The notes beneath the pieces were generated by a model that saw only the letters and a list, made by a program, of their open reading frames with translations, was not told the DNA's origin and did not search any database. Positions 28,818-38,871 of a stretch of DNA of 64,000 nucleotides are shown here, piece after piece. Each line of letters begins with the position of its first letter. The first letter of the stretch is position 1. A program made the translations under genes and the position numbers. Source of the DNA: Acidobacteriota bacterium (GTDB taxonomy: Bacteria; Acidobacteriota; Vicinamibacteria; Vicinamibacterales; JAHECP01); assembly GCA_024641665.1 (NCBI GenBank), contig JAHECP010000001.1, positions 1 to 64,000 on the forward strand. The letters are read 5' to 3'.

Positions 28818-30239
28818 ATGAGCGCCTTTCTCGGTGACGACTTCCTGCTCGAGAGCGACGTGGCGTCCGATCTGTATCACCGCGTCGCCAGCGATCTCCC
28901 GATCATCGATTTCCACTGCCACCTCTCGCCCGAGCTGATGGCGTCGGATCGCCGGTTCCGGTCCATCACCGAGGTGTGGCTGGACGGCGATCACTACAAG
29001 TGGCGGGCGATGCGGGCCAACGGCGTGCCCGAGCGGTACTGTACGGGCGACGCGTCCGACTGGGAGAAGTTCGAGGCGTGGGCGCGGACGGTCCCCGACA
29101 CCCTGCGCAACCCGCTCTACCACTGGACGCACATGGAGCTGAAGCGCCCGTTCGGCATCCGCGCGCTCCTGTCGGCCGACACGGCGCGCGAGGTGTTCGA
29201 CCGGTGCAACGCGAAGCTCGTCGAGCCCGGCTTCAGCACGCTCGGCCTGCTGCGCACCTTCGGCGTGGCGGTGGTGTGCACGACCGACGATCCGGCCGAC
29301 ACGCTCGAGTTCCACGAGCAGCTCGCCGCCAGGACCGATCTCGCGACCCGCGTGTACCCGACGTGGCGGCCCGATCGGGCCCTCGACACGGGGGACCCGG
29401 AGCGGTTCAACGCCTGGGTCGTGCGGCTGGAGGCCGCTTCGGAGCGGAGCGTCACGACCTGGACGTCGTTCCTCGGCGCGCTCGAGGCGCGCCACGAGGC
29501 GTTCCACGAGCACGGGTGCCGGGCCTCCGATCACGGCCTGGAGACCTTGCCGGTCGAGCCGTGGACCGACGCGGCCGTCGCGCGGGCGTTCGACCGTCTC
29601 CGGCGCGGGCGGGCGCTGGACGCACGCGACGCCGCCGGGCTCCGATCCGCGCTGCTGTACCACCTGGCGATCCTCGATCACCAGCGCGGCTGGGTGCAGC
29701 AGTTCCACCTGGGCGCGCTGCGCAACACCAACACGCGGCTGCTCCGGACGCTCGGGCCCGACACCGGCTTCGACTCGATCGGCGATTTCGAGATGGCGCG
29801 GCCGCTCGCGCGGTTCCTGGACCGGCTCGACGAGACGAACCAGCTCGCGAAGACGATCCTCTACAACCTCAACCCGCGCGACAACGAGCTCTTCGCCACC
29901 ATGATCGGCAACTTCCAGGACGGGTCGGTGCCCGGCAAGCTGCAGTACGGCTCGGCCTGGTGGTTCCTCGACCAGCTCGACGGGATGGAGCGGCAGATGA
30001 ACGCGCTCTCGAACATGGGACTGCTGTCCCGGTTCGTCGGCATGGTGACCGACTCGCGCAGCTTCCTCTCGTACTCGCGGCACGAGTACTTCCGCCGGCT
30101 CCTGTGCAACCTGCTCGGCGAGGACGTGCGGAAGGGGCGGCTGCCGGACGATCGCGAGGCGCTGGCGCGGCTCGTGCGGAACGTCTGTTTCGCGAACGCG
30201 CAGGAGTACTTCTATGGAGGACGGGAGCTCCCCTCGTAG
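28818..30239 (+). CDS. uxaC: Uronate isomerase UxaC
   Basis: A 473-residue amidohydrolase-fold isomerase that turns D-galacturonate into D-tagaturonate and D-glucuronate into D-fructuronate. The metal-site motif IIDFHCHLSPELMASDRRF and the UxaC signature DGDHYKWRAMRANGV are present near the start. VCTTDDPADTLEFH, GWVQQFHLGALRNTN and FVGMVTDSRSFLSYSRHEYF follow in the usual order. The length is normal. It is the entry enzyme for imported hexuronates and lies in the same run as uxaE. Confidence 0.95.
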   Translation: MSAFLGDDFLLESDVASDLYHRVASDLPIIDFHCHLSPELMASDRRFRSITEVWLDGDHYKWRAMRANGVPERYCTGDASDWEKFEAWARTVPDTLRNPLYHWTHMELKRPFGIRALLSADTAREVFDRCNAKLVEPGFSTLGLLRTFGVAVVCTTDDPADTLEFHEQLAARTDLATRVYPTWRPDRALDTGDPERFNAWVVRLEAASERSVTTWTSFLGALEARHEAFHEHGCRASDHGLETLPVEPWTDAAVARAFDRLRRGRALDARDAAGLRSALLYHLAILDHQRGWVQQFHLGALRNTNTRLLRTLGPDTGFDSIGDFEMARPLARFLDRLDETNQLAKTILYNLNPRDNELFATMIGNFQDGSVPGKLQYGSAWWFLDQLDGMERQMNALSNMGLLSRFVGMVTDSRSFLSYSRHEYFRRLLCNLLGEDVRKGRLPDDREALARLVRNVCFANAQEYFYGGRELPS

Positions 30240-30254
30240 GGGATGGAGCTCCCG
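30222..30254 (+). promoter_or_regulatory. Intercistronic stem-loop across the uxaC stop
   Basis: Arms CGGGAGCT (30222-30229) and AGCTCCCG (30247-30254) enclose an inner CCCC/GGGG pair around the uxaC stop codon. The hairpin ends about 20 nt before the gnd start. It may adjust mRNA stability or the uxaC/gnd ratio. There is no T-tract. Confidence 0.5.
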
Positions 30255-30274
30255 CCCCCGTATCGGAGCTACCG

Positions 30275-31681
30275 ATGCAGTACTCGATGGGTATCGTCGG
30301 TCTTGGCGTGATGGGCGGCAACCTGGCGCTCAACATGGAGCGCCACGGCTTCCCGGTGGCGGGCTACGACCTCGACGCGAAGAAGCGCCAGGCGTTTCTC
30401 GACGGCCCGGCGGCCGGCAAGCGCATCGCCGGCGTCGACTCGCCGGCGGCGCTCATGGCGGCGCTCGAGACGCCCCGGCGCGTCCTCATGATGGTGCCCG
30501 CGGGGCCGGCCGTGGACGACGCGATCGCGCACCTGAAGCCGCACCTGGAGCGCGGTGACATCCTGATCGACGGCGGCAACTCCTGGTTCCTCGACACCGC
30601 GCGCCGGAGCCAGGCGCTCGCGGCCGACGGTTTCCAGTACATCGGGACCGGTGTGTCGGGCGGCGAGGAAGGGGCGCTGTGGGGTCCGAGCATCATGCCG
30701 GGCGGGCCGCGCGAGGCGTACGACACGCTCGCCCCGATCCTGCGCGCCATCGCGGCGAAGGCGGAGGACGGCGAGCCGTGCGTCGACTACATGGGCCCGC
30801 TCGGCGCCGGGCACTACGTGAAGATGGTGCACAACGGCATCGAGTACGGCGACATGCAGCTCATCGCCGAGACCTACGACCTGCTGCACCGCGGCCTGGG
30901 CCTGACGGCGGACGAGCTGCACGAGGTCTTCGCGGGGTGGAACGAGGGCGAGCTGAGGTCGTACCTGATCGAGATCACCGCGCGGATCTTCACGAAGACG
31001 GACGGCGAGACGGGCCGGCCGCTCGTCGACGTGATCCTGGACGAAGCGGCGCAGAAGGGCACGGGCAAGTGGACGAGCCAGAACGCGCTCGACGTGGGCG
31101 CGCCCATCCCCACGATCAACGCCGCCGTCGAGAGCCGCATCGTCTCGGCCCTGAAGGCGGAGCGCGTGGCGGCGAGCGGCGTGCTGCACGGGCCGTCGCC
31201 GACGTATCACGGCAGGAAGGAGCGCTTGATCGACGCCGCACGTGCCGCGCTCTACGCGAGCAAGATCACGTCCTACGCGCAGGGCCTCGGCCTGCTGCGC
31301 CTGGCGTCCCGGGAATACCAGTACGACCTGAAGCCGGGCGCGATCGCGAAGATCTGGCGGGCGGGCTGCATCATCCGCGCGACCCTGCTCGGCGACATCA
31401 CGGCCGCGTTCGATCGCGACCCGCAGCTCGTCAACCTGCTGCTGGACGACGCGTTCCGCGAGGCGGTGGAGAGCCGGCAGGCGGCCTGGCGGCTCGCGGT
31501 GCAGACCGCGGTGGAGCTGGGGATCCCCGTGCTCGCCATGAGCGCCTCGCTCGCCTACTTCGACGCCTACCGCAGCGCGAGGCTGCCGGCGAACCTGACG
31601 CAGGCGCAGCGCGACTACTTCGGCGCGCACACGTATCGTCGCGTGGACAAGGACGGCGTCTTCCACACGGAGTGGACGTGA
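30275..31681 (+). CDS. gnd: 6-phosphogluconate dehydrogenase, long form
   Basis: A 468-residue enzyme of the classical long Gnd type, oxidatively decarboxylating 6-phosphogluconate to ribulose-5-phosphate. Motifs are GLGVMGGNLALNMERHG, IDGGNSWF, VSGGEEGALWGPSIMPGG, the catalytic HYVKMVHNGIEYGDMQ and KGTGKWTSQNA. At the cofactor position, where NADP-dependent enzymes have NR(T/S), this one has YDLDAKKR. An acidic residue there suggests NAD+, which suits a catabolic role. A gnd gene inside a hexuronate operon is unusual and supports a route through gluconate. Confidence 0.95.
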   Translation: MQYSMGIVGLGVMGGNLALNMERHGFPVAGYDLDAKKRQAFLDGPAAGKRIAGVDSPAALMAALETPRRVLMMVPAGPAVDDAIAHLKPHLERGDILIDGGNSWFLDTARRSQALAADGFQYIGTGVSGGEEGALWGPSIMPGGPREAYDTLAPILRAIAAKAEDGEPCVDYMGPLGAGHYVKMVHNGIEYGDMQLIAETYDLLHRGLGLTADELHEVFAGWNEGELRSYLIEITARIFTKTDGETGRPLVDVILDEAAQKGTGKWTSQNALDVGAPIPTINAAVESRIVSALKAERVAASGVLHGPSPTYHGRKERLIDAARAALYASKITSYAQGLGLLRLASREYQYDLKPGAIAKIWRAGCIIRATLLGDITAAFDRDPQLVNLLLDDAFREAVESRQAAWRLAVQTAVELGIPVLAMSASLAYFDAYRSARLPANLTQAQRDYFGAHTYRRVDKDGVFHTEWT

Positions 31682-31697
31682 CCCGGGGGAGGCTCGC

Positions 31698-32771
31698 ATG
31701 CTGACCATCCGCAAGGATGCCGCGCTCGACTTCGTGTCGCTGGGCGCGCTCGTGCTCCGCCTCGACCCGGGCGTGGTGCCCTTCCGCAAGGCCACGGAAT
31801 GCCGCATCCACGTGAGCGGCGGCGAATTCAACTGCGCGGCGAATCTCGCCGACTGCTTCCGGCTGAAGACGGGCATCGCGACGGCGATGGTGGACTATCC
31901 GATCGGCGACCTGATTGCCGAGCGCGTGAAGGCCATGGGCGTGACGCCGTTCTACAAGCGCTTCGCGCACGACGGCGTCGCCGGGCCGAACATGGCGGCC
32001 GTGTACAGTGACTGCGGCTTCGGCGTGCGGGCGCCCGTCGTGTTCTACAACCGATCGAACGAGGCGGCGGCGCGCCTGAAGCCGGGCGACTTCGACTGGA
32101 ACGCGATCTTCGCCGGCGGCGTGCGGTGGTTCCACAGCGGCGGCATCTTCGCGTCGCTGTCGCCGACGACCCCGGAGCTGATCGCCGAGGGCATGCAGGC
32201 GGCGAAGGCCGCGGGCGCCGTGATCTCGTTCGACCTCAACTTCCGCCAGAAGCTCTGGGACGTGTCCGGCGGCGCCGCGCGCGCCGTGGAGGTGCTCCGG
32301 CGCATCGCGTCGCACGTGGACGTGCTCGTCGGCAACGAGGAGGACCTGCAGAAGGGCCTGGGCATCGAGGGGCCGCGCGTCGCCGCGACGTCGAAGCTCG
32401 ACCCGAGCGCGTTCTTCGGCATGATGGACCGCGTGGCAGCCGGGCACCCCCAGATCAAGGTCGTGGCCACCACGCTCCGCGAGGTGCACTCCACGAGCCG
32501 CCACAGTTGGAGCGCGGTGGCGTGGGTCGAGGGAAAGGAGATCACGGCGCCGACCGTGGAGCTCGACGTCTACGATCGCGTCGGCGGCGGCGATGGGTTC
32601 GCCTCGGGTTTGTTCTATGGCCTCATGGCGGGCGAGCCGCCAGAAGAGGCCGTGAAGCTGGGGTGGGCGCACGGAGCGCTGCTGACCACGTACCCCGGCG
32701 ACACGACCATGGCCACCCTGGAACAGGTGCGCGCGTTCGCGAAAGGCGGATCGGCGCGCATCCAGCGGTGA
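31698..32771 (+). CDS. PfkB-family sugar or sugar-acid kinase
   Basis: A 357-residue ribokinase-like kinase with GGEFNCAANLADCF at the N-terminal signature and GGGDGFASGLFYGLM at the C-terminal one (catalytic Asp). The sequence differs clearly from the kdgK at 15092. Common annotation would be 2-keto-3-deoxygluconate kinase. Placed directly after LarA-uxaC-gnd, gluconate kinase is an attractive alternative: it would make the substrate of Gnd. Sequence alone does not decide. It starts 16 nt after gnd. Confidence 0.8.
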   Translation: MLTIRKDAALDFVSLGALVLRLDPGVVPFRKATECRIHVSGGEFNCAANLADCFRLKTGIATAMVDYPIGDLIAERVKAMGVTPFYKRFAHDGVAGPNMAAVYSDCGFGVRAPVVFYNRSNEAAARLKPGDFDWNAIFAGGVRWFHSGGIFASLSPTTPELIAEGMQAAKAAGAVISFDLNFRQKLWDVSGGAARAVEVLRRIASHVDVLVGNEEDLQKGLGIEGPRVAATSKLDPSAFFGMMDRVAAGHPQIKVVATTLREVHSTSRHSWSAVAWVEGKEITAPTVELDVYDRVGGGDGFASGLFYGLMAGEPPEEAVKLGWAHGALLTTYPGDTTMATLEQVRAFAKGGSARIQR

Positions 32772-32776
32772 GGTCG

Positions 32777-33700
32777 ATGCTCGCGCGCGCGACGCAGGCG
32801 TTCGCGATCCTGGTCATCGCGGGCGCCGTGGCTGCGCCGCAGCCCGCGTCCGGCCCGGAGACCATCGTCCTCTGGCCGGAGGGCGTGTCGCACCTGGCCG
32901 CGAACGCCGGCCCCGAGCTCCTCGAGGACGGCCGCGTCCGCAACGTCCACCACCCCACCCTGACGGCATATCCGGCGCCCGCCGGTCGGCGTTCGGGCGC
33001 CGCCGTAATCGTCTGCCCGGGCGGGGCGTATCGCCGTCTCGCCGTGGATCACGAGGGCACGGCCGTGGCCGCGTGGCTGAACGGGATCGGGGTCTCGGCC
33101 TTCGTGCTGAAGTACCGGCTCGTGGAGTACGGGCATCGCGCGCCGCTGCAGGACGTGCTCAGGGCCGTGCGCCAGCTCCGCGCGAACGCGCCGCGCTGGC
33201 ACATCGACCCGGACCGGATCGGCGTGATGGGATTCTCGGCGGGCGGCCATCTGGCGTCGGCGGCCGGCACGCTCTTCGACGCGCCGGAGGGACGGACGGG
33301 CGCCGACCTCGACCGCGTGAGCGCGCGGCCGGATTTCCTCGTCCTCGTCTATCCCGTGATCGTGATGGACGGCCCGTACGCGCACAAGGCGTCCGTCGCG
33401 AACCTGCTGGGCGCCGCGCGGCCGGCGGACCTCGTCGTGCGGCTGTCCACCAACCTGCAGGTCACCCGGGACACGCCGCCGGCGTTCCTGGTGCACGGCG
33501 GCACCGACGACTCGGTGCCGGCGGAGAACAGCCTCCTTTTCTTCCAGGCGCTCCGCCATGCCGGCGTGTCCGCCGAGATCCATCTGTACGAGAAAGGACC
33601 CCACGGATTCGGCCTGGGACCGAACCTCGGTCCCATCTCCGAGTGGCCGGTGATCTGCGCGGAATGGATGGCGGCGCACGGACTGCTCGGCCGGCGATAA
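32777..33700 (+). CDS. Secreted alpha/beta hydrolase, acetyl-xylan/pectin-esterase-like
   Basis: A 307-residue exported esterase (signal AFAILVIAGAVAAPQ) of the BD-FAE/acetylxylan-esterase-like class. The oxyanion-region motif CPGGAYRRLAVDHEG is followed by the nucleophile serine in GFSAGGHLAS, the acid in GGTDDSVP and the histidine in KGPHGFG. In this context it probably removes acetyl groups from pectin or xylan. It begins 5 nt after the kinase stop, is the last gene of the hexuronate run, and converges with the defence helicase gene, 104 bp away. Confidence 0.85.
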   Translation: MLARATQAFAILVIAGAVAAPQPASGPETIVLWPEGVSHLAANAGPELLEDGRVRNVHHPTLTAYPAPAGRRSGAAVIVCPGGAYRRLAVDHEGTAVAAWLNGIGVSAFVLKYRLVEYGHRAPLQDVLRAVRQLRANAPRWHIDPDRIGVMGFSAGGHLASAAGTLFDAPEGRTGADLDRVSARPDFLVLVYPVIVMDGPYAHKASVANLLGAARPADLVVRLSTNLQVTRDTPPAFLVHGGTDDSVPAENSLLFFQALRHAGVSAEIHLYEKGPHGFGLGPNLGPISEWPVICAEWMAAHGLLGRR

Positions 33701-33804
33701 GAGGCACGTCATGTCTGTGTGGTCGAGTTGCTCTGCGCCACGATTGCCGTCCGCCGTGCGTCACACGGGACAGGCAGGCGGGGCTGGGAAGGTGTTCTTG
33801 TGGA

Positions 33805-36800
33805 TCACGAGCCTCCGAAGACATCGGGCCACTGCGCTATCTGTTCATTCAAACCGCGGTCGTAGCGGATGGAGACGACGCGGTAGCCTCGGTGTCTGAG
33901 CGCCTCCCGTATCCGCCTGTCCTGCTCGGCCTGGGCCGGCGCATCATGCACCGAGCCGTCGCAGAACACGCAGATGTTGGGCGAGTAGAAGAAGTCCGGG
34001 ATACACCTCGGATCCGCAATCGCCGTCTGCGCCTCGTCCGGAAGCCGGTGGCGTCCCGCAGCCAATGTATCCAGGAAGCGCCTCTCCAGTTCCGAGCGCG
34101 AATCCGTGAGCGAGCGCAACCAGGCGAGGTGCGCGTCCCAGTCACGGCCGCCGATCCGCGGGAGTGTGCGGCTCGCCGCGAGATCGAGCAGCGTCTGGAG
34201 GACCCGCCGGCGGTCCAGCTGGAGCGCCTCGTGTTGGTTCCCGAAGCTCATCAGGCACTCGTAGCACGCCGCCTGGCACTCCGGGTGCCGGTCGCTGCCA
34301 TCCGCGTTGAAGTGGCATCGGTCCAACGCCTCGCGCGCGATGCGAGCGATTGCATCCGCCTCCTCCACCAGGCGGCGCAGCACACCCGCTCCGCCCTCGG
34401 TGGCCTCGTACAGCAGGATCGACCGGAACTCGTCCCGACCGATACGCTCGGCGCCGAGCTCTGATTCTTCGAGCTGGAAGGCCTGTTCGCAGCCGCGCTG
34501 CAGCGCGTATTGGAGCGTCGTCTCGAGTGCCGCATCCTGTCGCAGCTCCGGCCGCGCGAACCGCACCAGGAGGATGTTCTGCGTCACTTGCACTGACAAC
34601 CGGACATTCTCGACGCGCCGGGCGCGCGGCCGCGCGCCGCGGATCGGCTGGCCCGCGATCGTCACCTCCCCGCTCTCGAAATCGACCAGGAACCCTGGCG
34701 TGTCGGCGGCGCGCCACCCGTGATTCACTCGCATGAGCGCTGCCGCGGGCGCGTAGACGAGTTGCAGGATCGGCGTACCCTCGAACACCACGTCGGCGTG
34801 CTGAACCCGTGCGCCGCCCTCCTGCGGGGCGAACTGGTAGCTGGTCTCGATGTTGTATCCGCGGCGCCGCCGCTCCTCCTCTTCCGAAGTGATTCGCTCG
34901 CGTCGCCGGGTCCGGACGTTCGGCATGTCGAGGACGCTGGCGAGCAGGCTGTTCTCACCATCGAAGCGCGTGTCGCAGGCCGGGCAGAGGTCGAGCTCTG
35001 CCTCGCAGAAGGCGCCGCAGGTCCGACACAGCCGCTTCTGGCTTCGCCGCTCGTCCAGCCCGCCGGGCGGCGACTGGAACGCGACCGACTCCCACTTCCC
35101 GCCTTCGTGATAGAGGATGTTGCCGGGTGCGAACTCCCGCAGGGCAAGGAGTCGCGGCCTGGGGATGAACTCACCCTGGTCGCGCGGAACCCACGCGCGC
35201 ACCGGCAGCGCGGGGAAGTTGTACCCCGGCAGGAACCCCTCGCTGGCCAGGTATCGGTACGGATAGAAGTCGCTCTCCTCGCGGCTCGTGTCGATCTGCA
35301 GGAGCAGGTTTCGCTGTCGCAACGCTTCCTGCTGGCGCCGCACGGCGTCCTGCTGTTCATCCGGGCGACGCGCACGGACGAGCGCATTCTGCGCCTCGAC
35401 GAGCTGCCGCGTCGCCGCGCGATAAAGCTCCCGCCACCGATCGAACGCCGCATCGAACCGCCGAGGCGCCTCGGCGAGCGCGTCGTTCAACCAGGCCTCG
35501 CTGAACCACCCTGCGGCGCTCAACACACCTCCGTCGCCTGCGAGGATCTGCCGCATGCGGGCAACCACCTCGTGGCGAGCCGCCTCGGTCAACTGAATCT
35601 GCCCCGCGGCGTTCTCTCGAAGGGGCAAGGCATCCTGGTCCGTATCGATGACCTGCTCGATCGACTGGCCCAGCGGCAGGCGCACCTGCCCGAGCCAGAC
35701 GGCGTGCAGGTGCGCGCGCACGAGCGCCTCGTTCGCGATGTCCAGCCGGGGCGGCCGCACGCTGCCCGCCACCATGTCCTCCCGGCGCCGGAAGAAATAC
35801 TGGTCGTGGCTGTTCAGCGCGCCGCAGTACGTGAGGATCAGGCCGGGCTGTCCCTGTCGTCCGGCACGCCCGCTCCGCTGCGCGTAGTTCGAGGGCGTCG
35901 GCGGAACGTTGCGCAGGTGCACGAGGTCCAGGTCCGCAATGTCCACCCCCAGCTCCATGGTGGGCGAGCACACCATGTAGGGGAGCCGGCGGCCCAGTTC
36001 AGCCTCTTTCCGCGTGTCGCCAGGCTCCCAACGGAAGCGCCGCTCGCGGCGCTCCCGCTCCCCGGGTTTGACCACCTGCGCGGTATGCTCACGCGCCTCG
36101 AACGACGCAACGGTGGCCGCGGCTTCACGATAGAACCGCTGGAAGAATGCATTCACGGGTGGAGCACTCTCAACGTATCCGCCTCCCAAAGCACGCCGGG
36201 AGTAGATCGGGTCTGGCGGCGTTGGCGAGCCATCGCCGGCCCGCCAGACCACACAGGCCGCGTCGAGCTGGAACAGCTGATGGTCCTCGACGGGGTCCAG
36301 CCGCGCCAGGAGCCCCTGGGCGACGAGGAGATCGAGAAGCCGGTCCAGAAACGCCGGGTAATCGGTGGTCGTCAGGCCAAGCCGCGCCCGGAGAAACCGC
36401 CCCACCGCGCTTCGCGCGGAAAGACTGAAAGCGTCGGCCGCGCGCGGCGATCGACCCAGCCGAACGAAGCGGGTCGCCGTCCGTAGCTCGTTCACCTCGA
36501 GGTCGAGGCCCCAGAACTCGTTCAAATGCTGCTCGCACCGGCGTCGGACCTGCTGCTGATCCGTCTCCCGCAGCACGCGCGCGTTGATCGCGAGCTTGCG
36601 GCGGAACTGGTCGAGCACGGCCCGCACGATGAGCTGACGCTCCGCCGGATCCGCTCCGCCGATCGATGGGTGGAACTGCCAGCGTGCCTCATCGCGGCAG
36701 AGTGCTTCGAGGCCGCGGTACCCCACGCGCAGGAGGCCCACGTGCTCCAGGTTCGGTTGCACCACGCGCCAGCCGCGGCGCAGGTCCTCGTACAGCCGGT

Positions 36801-38871
36801 ACTCGGTCAGCTCGGTGAACACCCGCCAGGCTTCACGCGCCGGCTGTGAGTCGGGGTCGAGTTCCGGGTTGCGCGCAATGTCCCCGATCGTGAGGCCGCA
36901 CTGCGCCGCCACCGCAGCCGCTACCCGATCGGCCGTGAGTTCGGGCTCCCGCTGCAACGCAGCGAAGAGCGCCGAGCGCAGCAGGGCGATGTGGACGAAA
37001 TCGTTGAAATGCCCGGATTGGAGCGAGGCGTCCTGCCGGTTGTCGGTAAAGGAGAGCAGCTTGTCGCGCGCCGCGCCCGTCCGGCTGGCGTGTCGCAGCA
37101 GCGCCGTGGCGAGGACCGTGGTCGCACTCGAGCGGGCCTCGCTCGACAGCGAGGCGAGCTTGGCGAACTCCCGCTCCCGCGCCGTGTAGAACTCGCCGCA
37201 GCGCAGACACAGCGCAAACGGAGACCGCTGATGCCACATCTTGATGGCGCCCTCGCGCGGGGTCGTACCGCAGGCGCCGTTCGGCGACACCCACACCGCC
37301 TGAGGGACGCGGCTGCGCCACGTTTGCGTGAGCCTTCCGCCGGCGTCGCGCCACTCCTCGGGGATCTGCTCCTCGCTCCAATCGTCTTCGGCCGGGGCCA
37401 GCATCAAGTAGCCCGGCCTGGCCTCGTCTTCGTCGGCTTCCGTTCCGACGGGATGCGGCGTGAACCGCACCTCGCTTCGCAGCACGTGGTAGTAGTCCTG
37501 CCCGCACTGCCGGCAAAACTTCACCGGGGCGAACAGCCGGCCGCCGCTCGTCTGGGCCTGCCCTTCCAGCGAGAATTCGCGCGTCTCGGCGGATTCGAGG
37601 GTGGCGAACAGCGCCCGGCCCTGGCCGATGAACTGGTGCAGCTTGAACGCAAACGCGCGGCCGCCGTCGTCGCGCGCAAGCTCCCCGCCGCGCGCGAGCA
37701 GCTCCCGCAGCCGCTGCGCGCACAAGGCCGGCTCTACGCCGCTCGCCTCGGCCAGCCGCGGGGCTGCGCTCGCCAGCGTACGCGGGACGCGGCGCCTGAG
37801 CTGCCCATCCTGCTCCGGCTCCACACCGAACTCGGCCTCGGCCCAGCGGGCCAGCGCGTGGCGACGGAACGCCGCGGTGTCTCGAGGCAGCGGGCCCCCC
37901 AGGGCCGCAGCGAGCTCGCCGCGGGAGGGCGGATCGCCGTCCGTGAACGTGACGAGCGTCTCCTCGATCACGTGCTCGGCGGTGAGGCTCTGACCGAAGA
38001 GCCGCGAGGCGAACTCCGCCACCGCTGCTCGCCGCGCCTCCGGTGTCGCACCACGGTCGGCGACCATGGTCGCGGACGTCCCGACATGGACGAGGTTCGG
38101 CGCGCCGCAGCGCTCTTTGAGCCTGCGGATCAGCATCGCCACGTCTGCGCCCTGGCGGCCGCGGTACGTGTGCAGCTCGTCGAAGACGAGAAACCGCAAC
38201 CCGCCGCCGGCTCGGTCCAGAAACCGCTGGTCCTCTGGCCGCACGAGCAGCAGCTCGGCCATCACGTAGTTGGTCAGCATGATGCGCGGCGGATGGTTGC
38301 GCAGCTCGCCCCGCACCGCGTCGGTAGTCTCGCCGGTGTACCTCGCGAAGCTGATCGGAAAGCGCTTGCCCGCACGGCGCTCGTAGGCAGCCTTGAGTGA
38401 GTCGAGCGCCTGGAGCTGCGAGTTCACCAGCGCGTTCATCGGGTACACGACCAGCGCGGAGACTCGCTCGTCCTGTGGCGGCTCCCGCAGCAGGCGGTCG
38501 ATGATCGGCAGGAAGTACGTCAGGCTCTTGCCGGACCCGGTGCCGGAGGTGACGATGTAGCTCTCGCCGCGCGCGGCACGCTCGATGGCCTCCACCTGGT
38601 GGGCATACAGGTGGAATGGTTGACCGTCCGGCGTGCAGAAGATGCGCGCCGTCTCGGCGTGAAGCCTGCCCTCGTCCGACAGCTCCTTGACCGTTGCCCT
38701 GCGCAGGTAGGAGGGACTCACCTGCAGCAGGAAATCCGGCCACAGGCGCCCTTCCTCGTCCAGCACGTGGTTGACGTAGGTACGCGCGCGCTCATCCGCG
38801 ATCGTGAAGTACGAGCGGACGAAGTCGCGGTAGTCGCCAACGACGGCCTCGTGCAGATCGAAGACGTTCAC
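33805..38871 (-). CDS. DEAD/DEAH helicase with DUF1998-type region and Vsr/DUF559-like nuclease end
   Basis: A 1688-residue protein, probably an anti-phage effector. Superfamily 2 motifs are TSGTGSGKS (about 109-116), [10 protein letters not shown] (about 229), GTSATM, and [19 protein letters not shown] to [10 protein letters not shown] (about 975-1005). A four-cysteine cluster, [18 protein letters not shown], lies near 1290. The DUF1998-type signature [15 protein letters not shown] lies near 1535. The last ~95 residues ([46 protein letters not shown]-like) resemble very-short-patch/DUF559 PD-(D/E)XK nucleases. The YprA/MrfA-like helicase joined to DUF1998 recalls DrmA plus DrmB of DISARM, or DruE of Druantia. 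The GTG start overlaps the stop of the AAA_14 gene (GTGA). Confidence 0.85.
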   Translation of the reverse strand: MNVFDLHEAVVGDYRDFVRSYFTIADERARTYVNHVLDEEGRLWPDFLLQVSPSYLRRATVKELSDEGRLHAETARIFCTPDGQPFHLYAHQVEAIERAARGESYIVTSGTGSGKSLTYFLPIIDRLLREPPQDERVSALVVYPMNALVNSQLQALDSLKAAYERRAGKRFPISFARYTGETTDAVRGELRNHPPRIMLTNYVMAELLLVRPEDQRFLDRAGGGLRFLVFDELHTYRGRQGADVAMLIRRLKERCGAPNLVHVGTSATMVADRGATPEARRAAVAEFASRLFGQSLTAEHVIEETLVTFTDGDPPSRGELAAALGGPLPRDTAAFRRHALARWAEAEFGVEPEQDGQLRRRVPRTLASAAPRLAEASGVEPALCAQRLRELLARGGELARDDGGRAFAFKLHQFIGQGRALFATLESAETREFSLEGQAQTSGGRLFAPVKFCRQCGQDYYHVLRSEVRFTPHPVGTEADEDEARPGYLMLAPAEDDWSEEQIPEEWRDAGGRLTQTWRSRVPQAVWVSPNGACGTTPREGAIKMWHQRSPFALCLRCGEFYTAREREFAKLASLSSEARSSATTVLATALLRHASRTGAARDKLLSFTDNRQDASLQSGHFNDFVHIALLRSALFAALQREPELTADRVAAAVAAQCGLTIGDIARNPELDPDSQPAREAWRVFTELTEYRLYEDLRRGWRVVQPNLEHVGLLRVGYRGLEALCRDEARWQFHPSIGGADPAERQLIVRAVLDQFRRKLAINARVLRETDQQQVRRRCEQHLNEFWGLDLEVNELRTATRFVRLGRSPRAADAFSLSARSAVGRFLRARLGLTTTDYPAFLDRLLDLLVAQGLLARLDPVEDHQLFQLDAACVVWRAGDGSPTPPDPIYSRRALGGGYVESAPPVNAFFQRFYREAAATVASFEAREHTAQVVKPGERERRERRFRWEPGDTRKEAELGRRLPYMVCSPTMELGVDIADLDLVHLRNVPPTPSNYAQRSGRAGRQGQPGLILTYCGALNSHDQYFFRRREDMVAGSVRPPRLDIANEALVRAHLHAVWLGQVRLPLGQSIEQVIDTDQDALPLRENAAGQIQLTEAARHEVVARMRQILAGDGGVLSAAGWFSEAWLNDALAEAPRRFDAAFDRWRELYRAATRQLVEAQNALVRARRPDEQQDAVRRQQEALRQRNLLLQIDTSREESDFYPYRYLASEGFLPGYNFPALPVRAWVPRDQGEFIPRPRLLALREFAPGNILYHEGGKWESVAFQSPPGGLDERRSQKRLCRTCGAFCEAELDLCPACDTRFDGENSLLASVLDMPNVRTRRRERITSEEEERRRRGYNIETSYQFAPQEGGARVQHADVVFEGTPILQLVYAPAAALMRVNHGWRAADTPGFLVDFESGEVTIAGQPIRGARPRARRVENVRLSVQVTQNILLVRFARPELRQDAALETTLQYALQRGCEQAFQLEESELGAERIGRDEFRSILLYEATEGGAGVLRRLVEEADAIARIAREALDRCHFNADGSDRHPECQAACYECLMSFGNQHEALQLDRRRVLQTLLDLAASRTLPRIGGRDWDAHLAWLRSLTDSRSELERRFLDTLAAGRHRLPDEAQTAIADPRCIPDFFYSPNICVFCDGSVHDAPAQAEQDRRIREALRHRGYRVVSIRYDRGLNEQIAQWPDVFGGS

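Noticed and set aside
26916-30083. A 1055-residue open frame on the minus strand opposite uxaE, larA-like and uxaC
   Set aside because: It lies antisense to three genes with clear family motifs. It is low-complexity (Arg/Val/Asp/Gly-rich), has no recognisable domain, and is a product of GC-rich codon bias.
31698-32771. Labelling the second PfkB kinase as kdgK
   Set aside because: A better-supported kdgK already exists at 15092, and the context next to gnd makes gluconate an equal candidate. Specificity cannot be read from the motifs.
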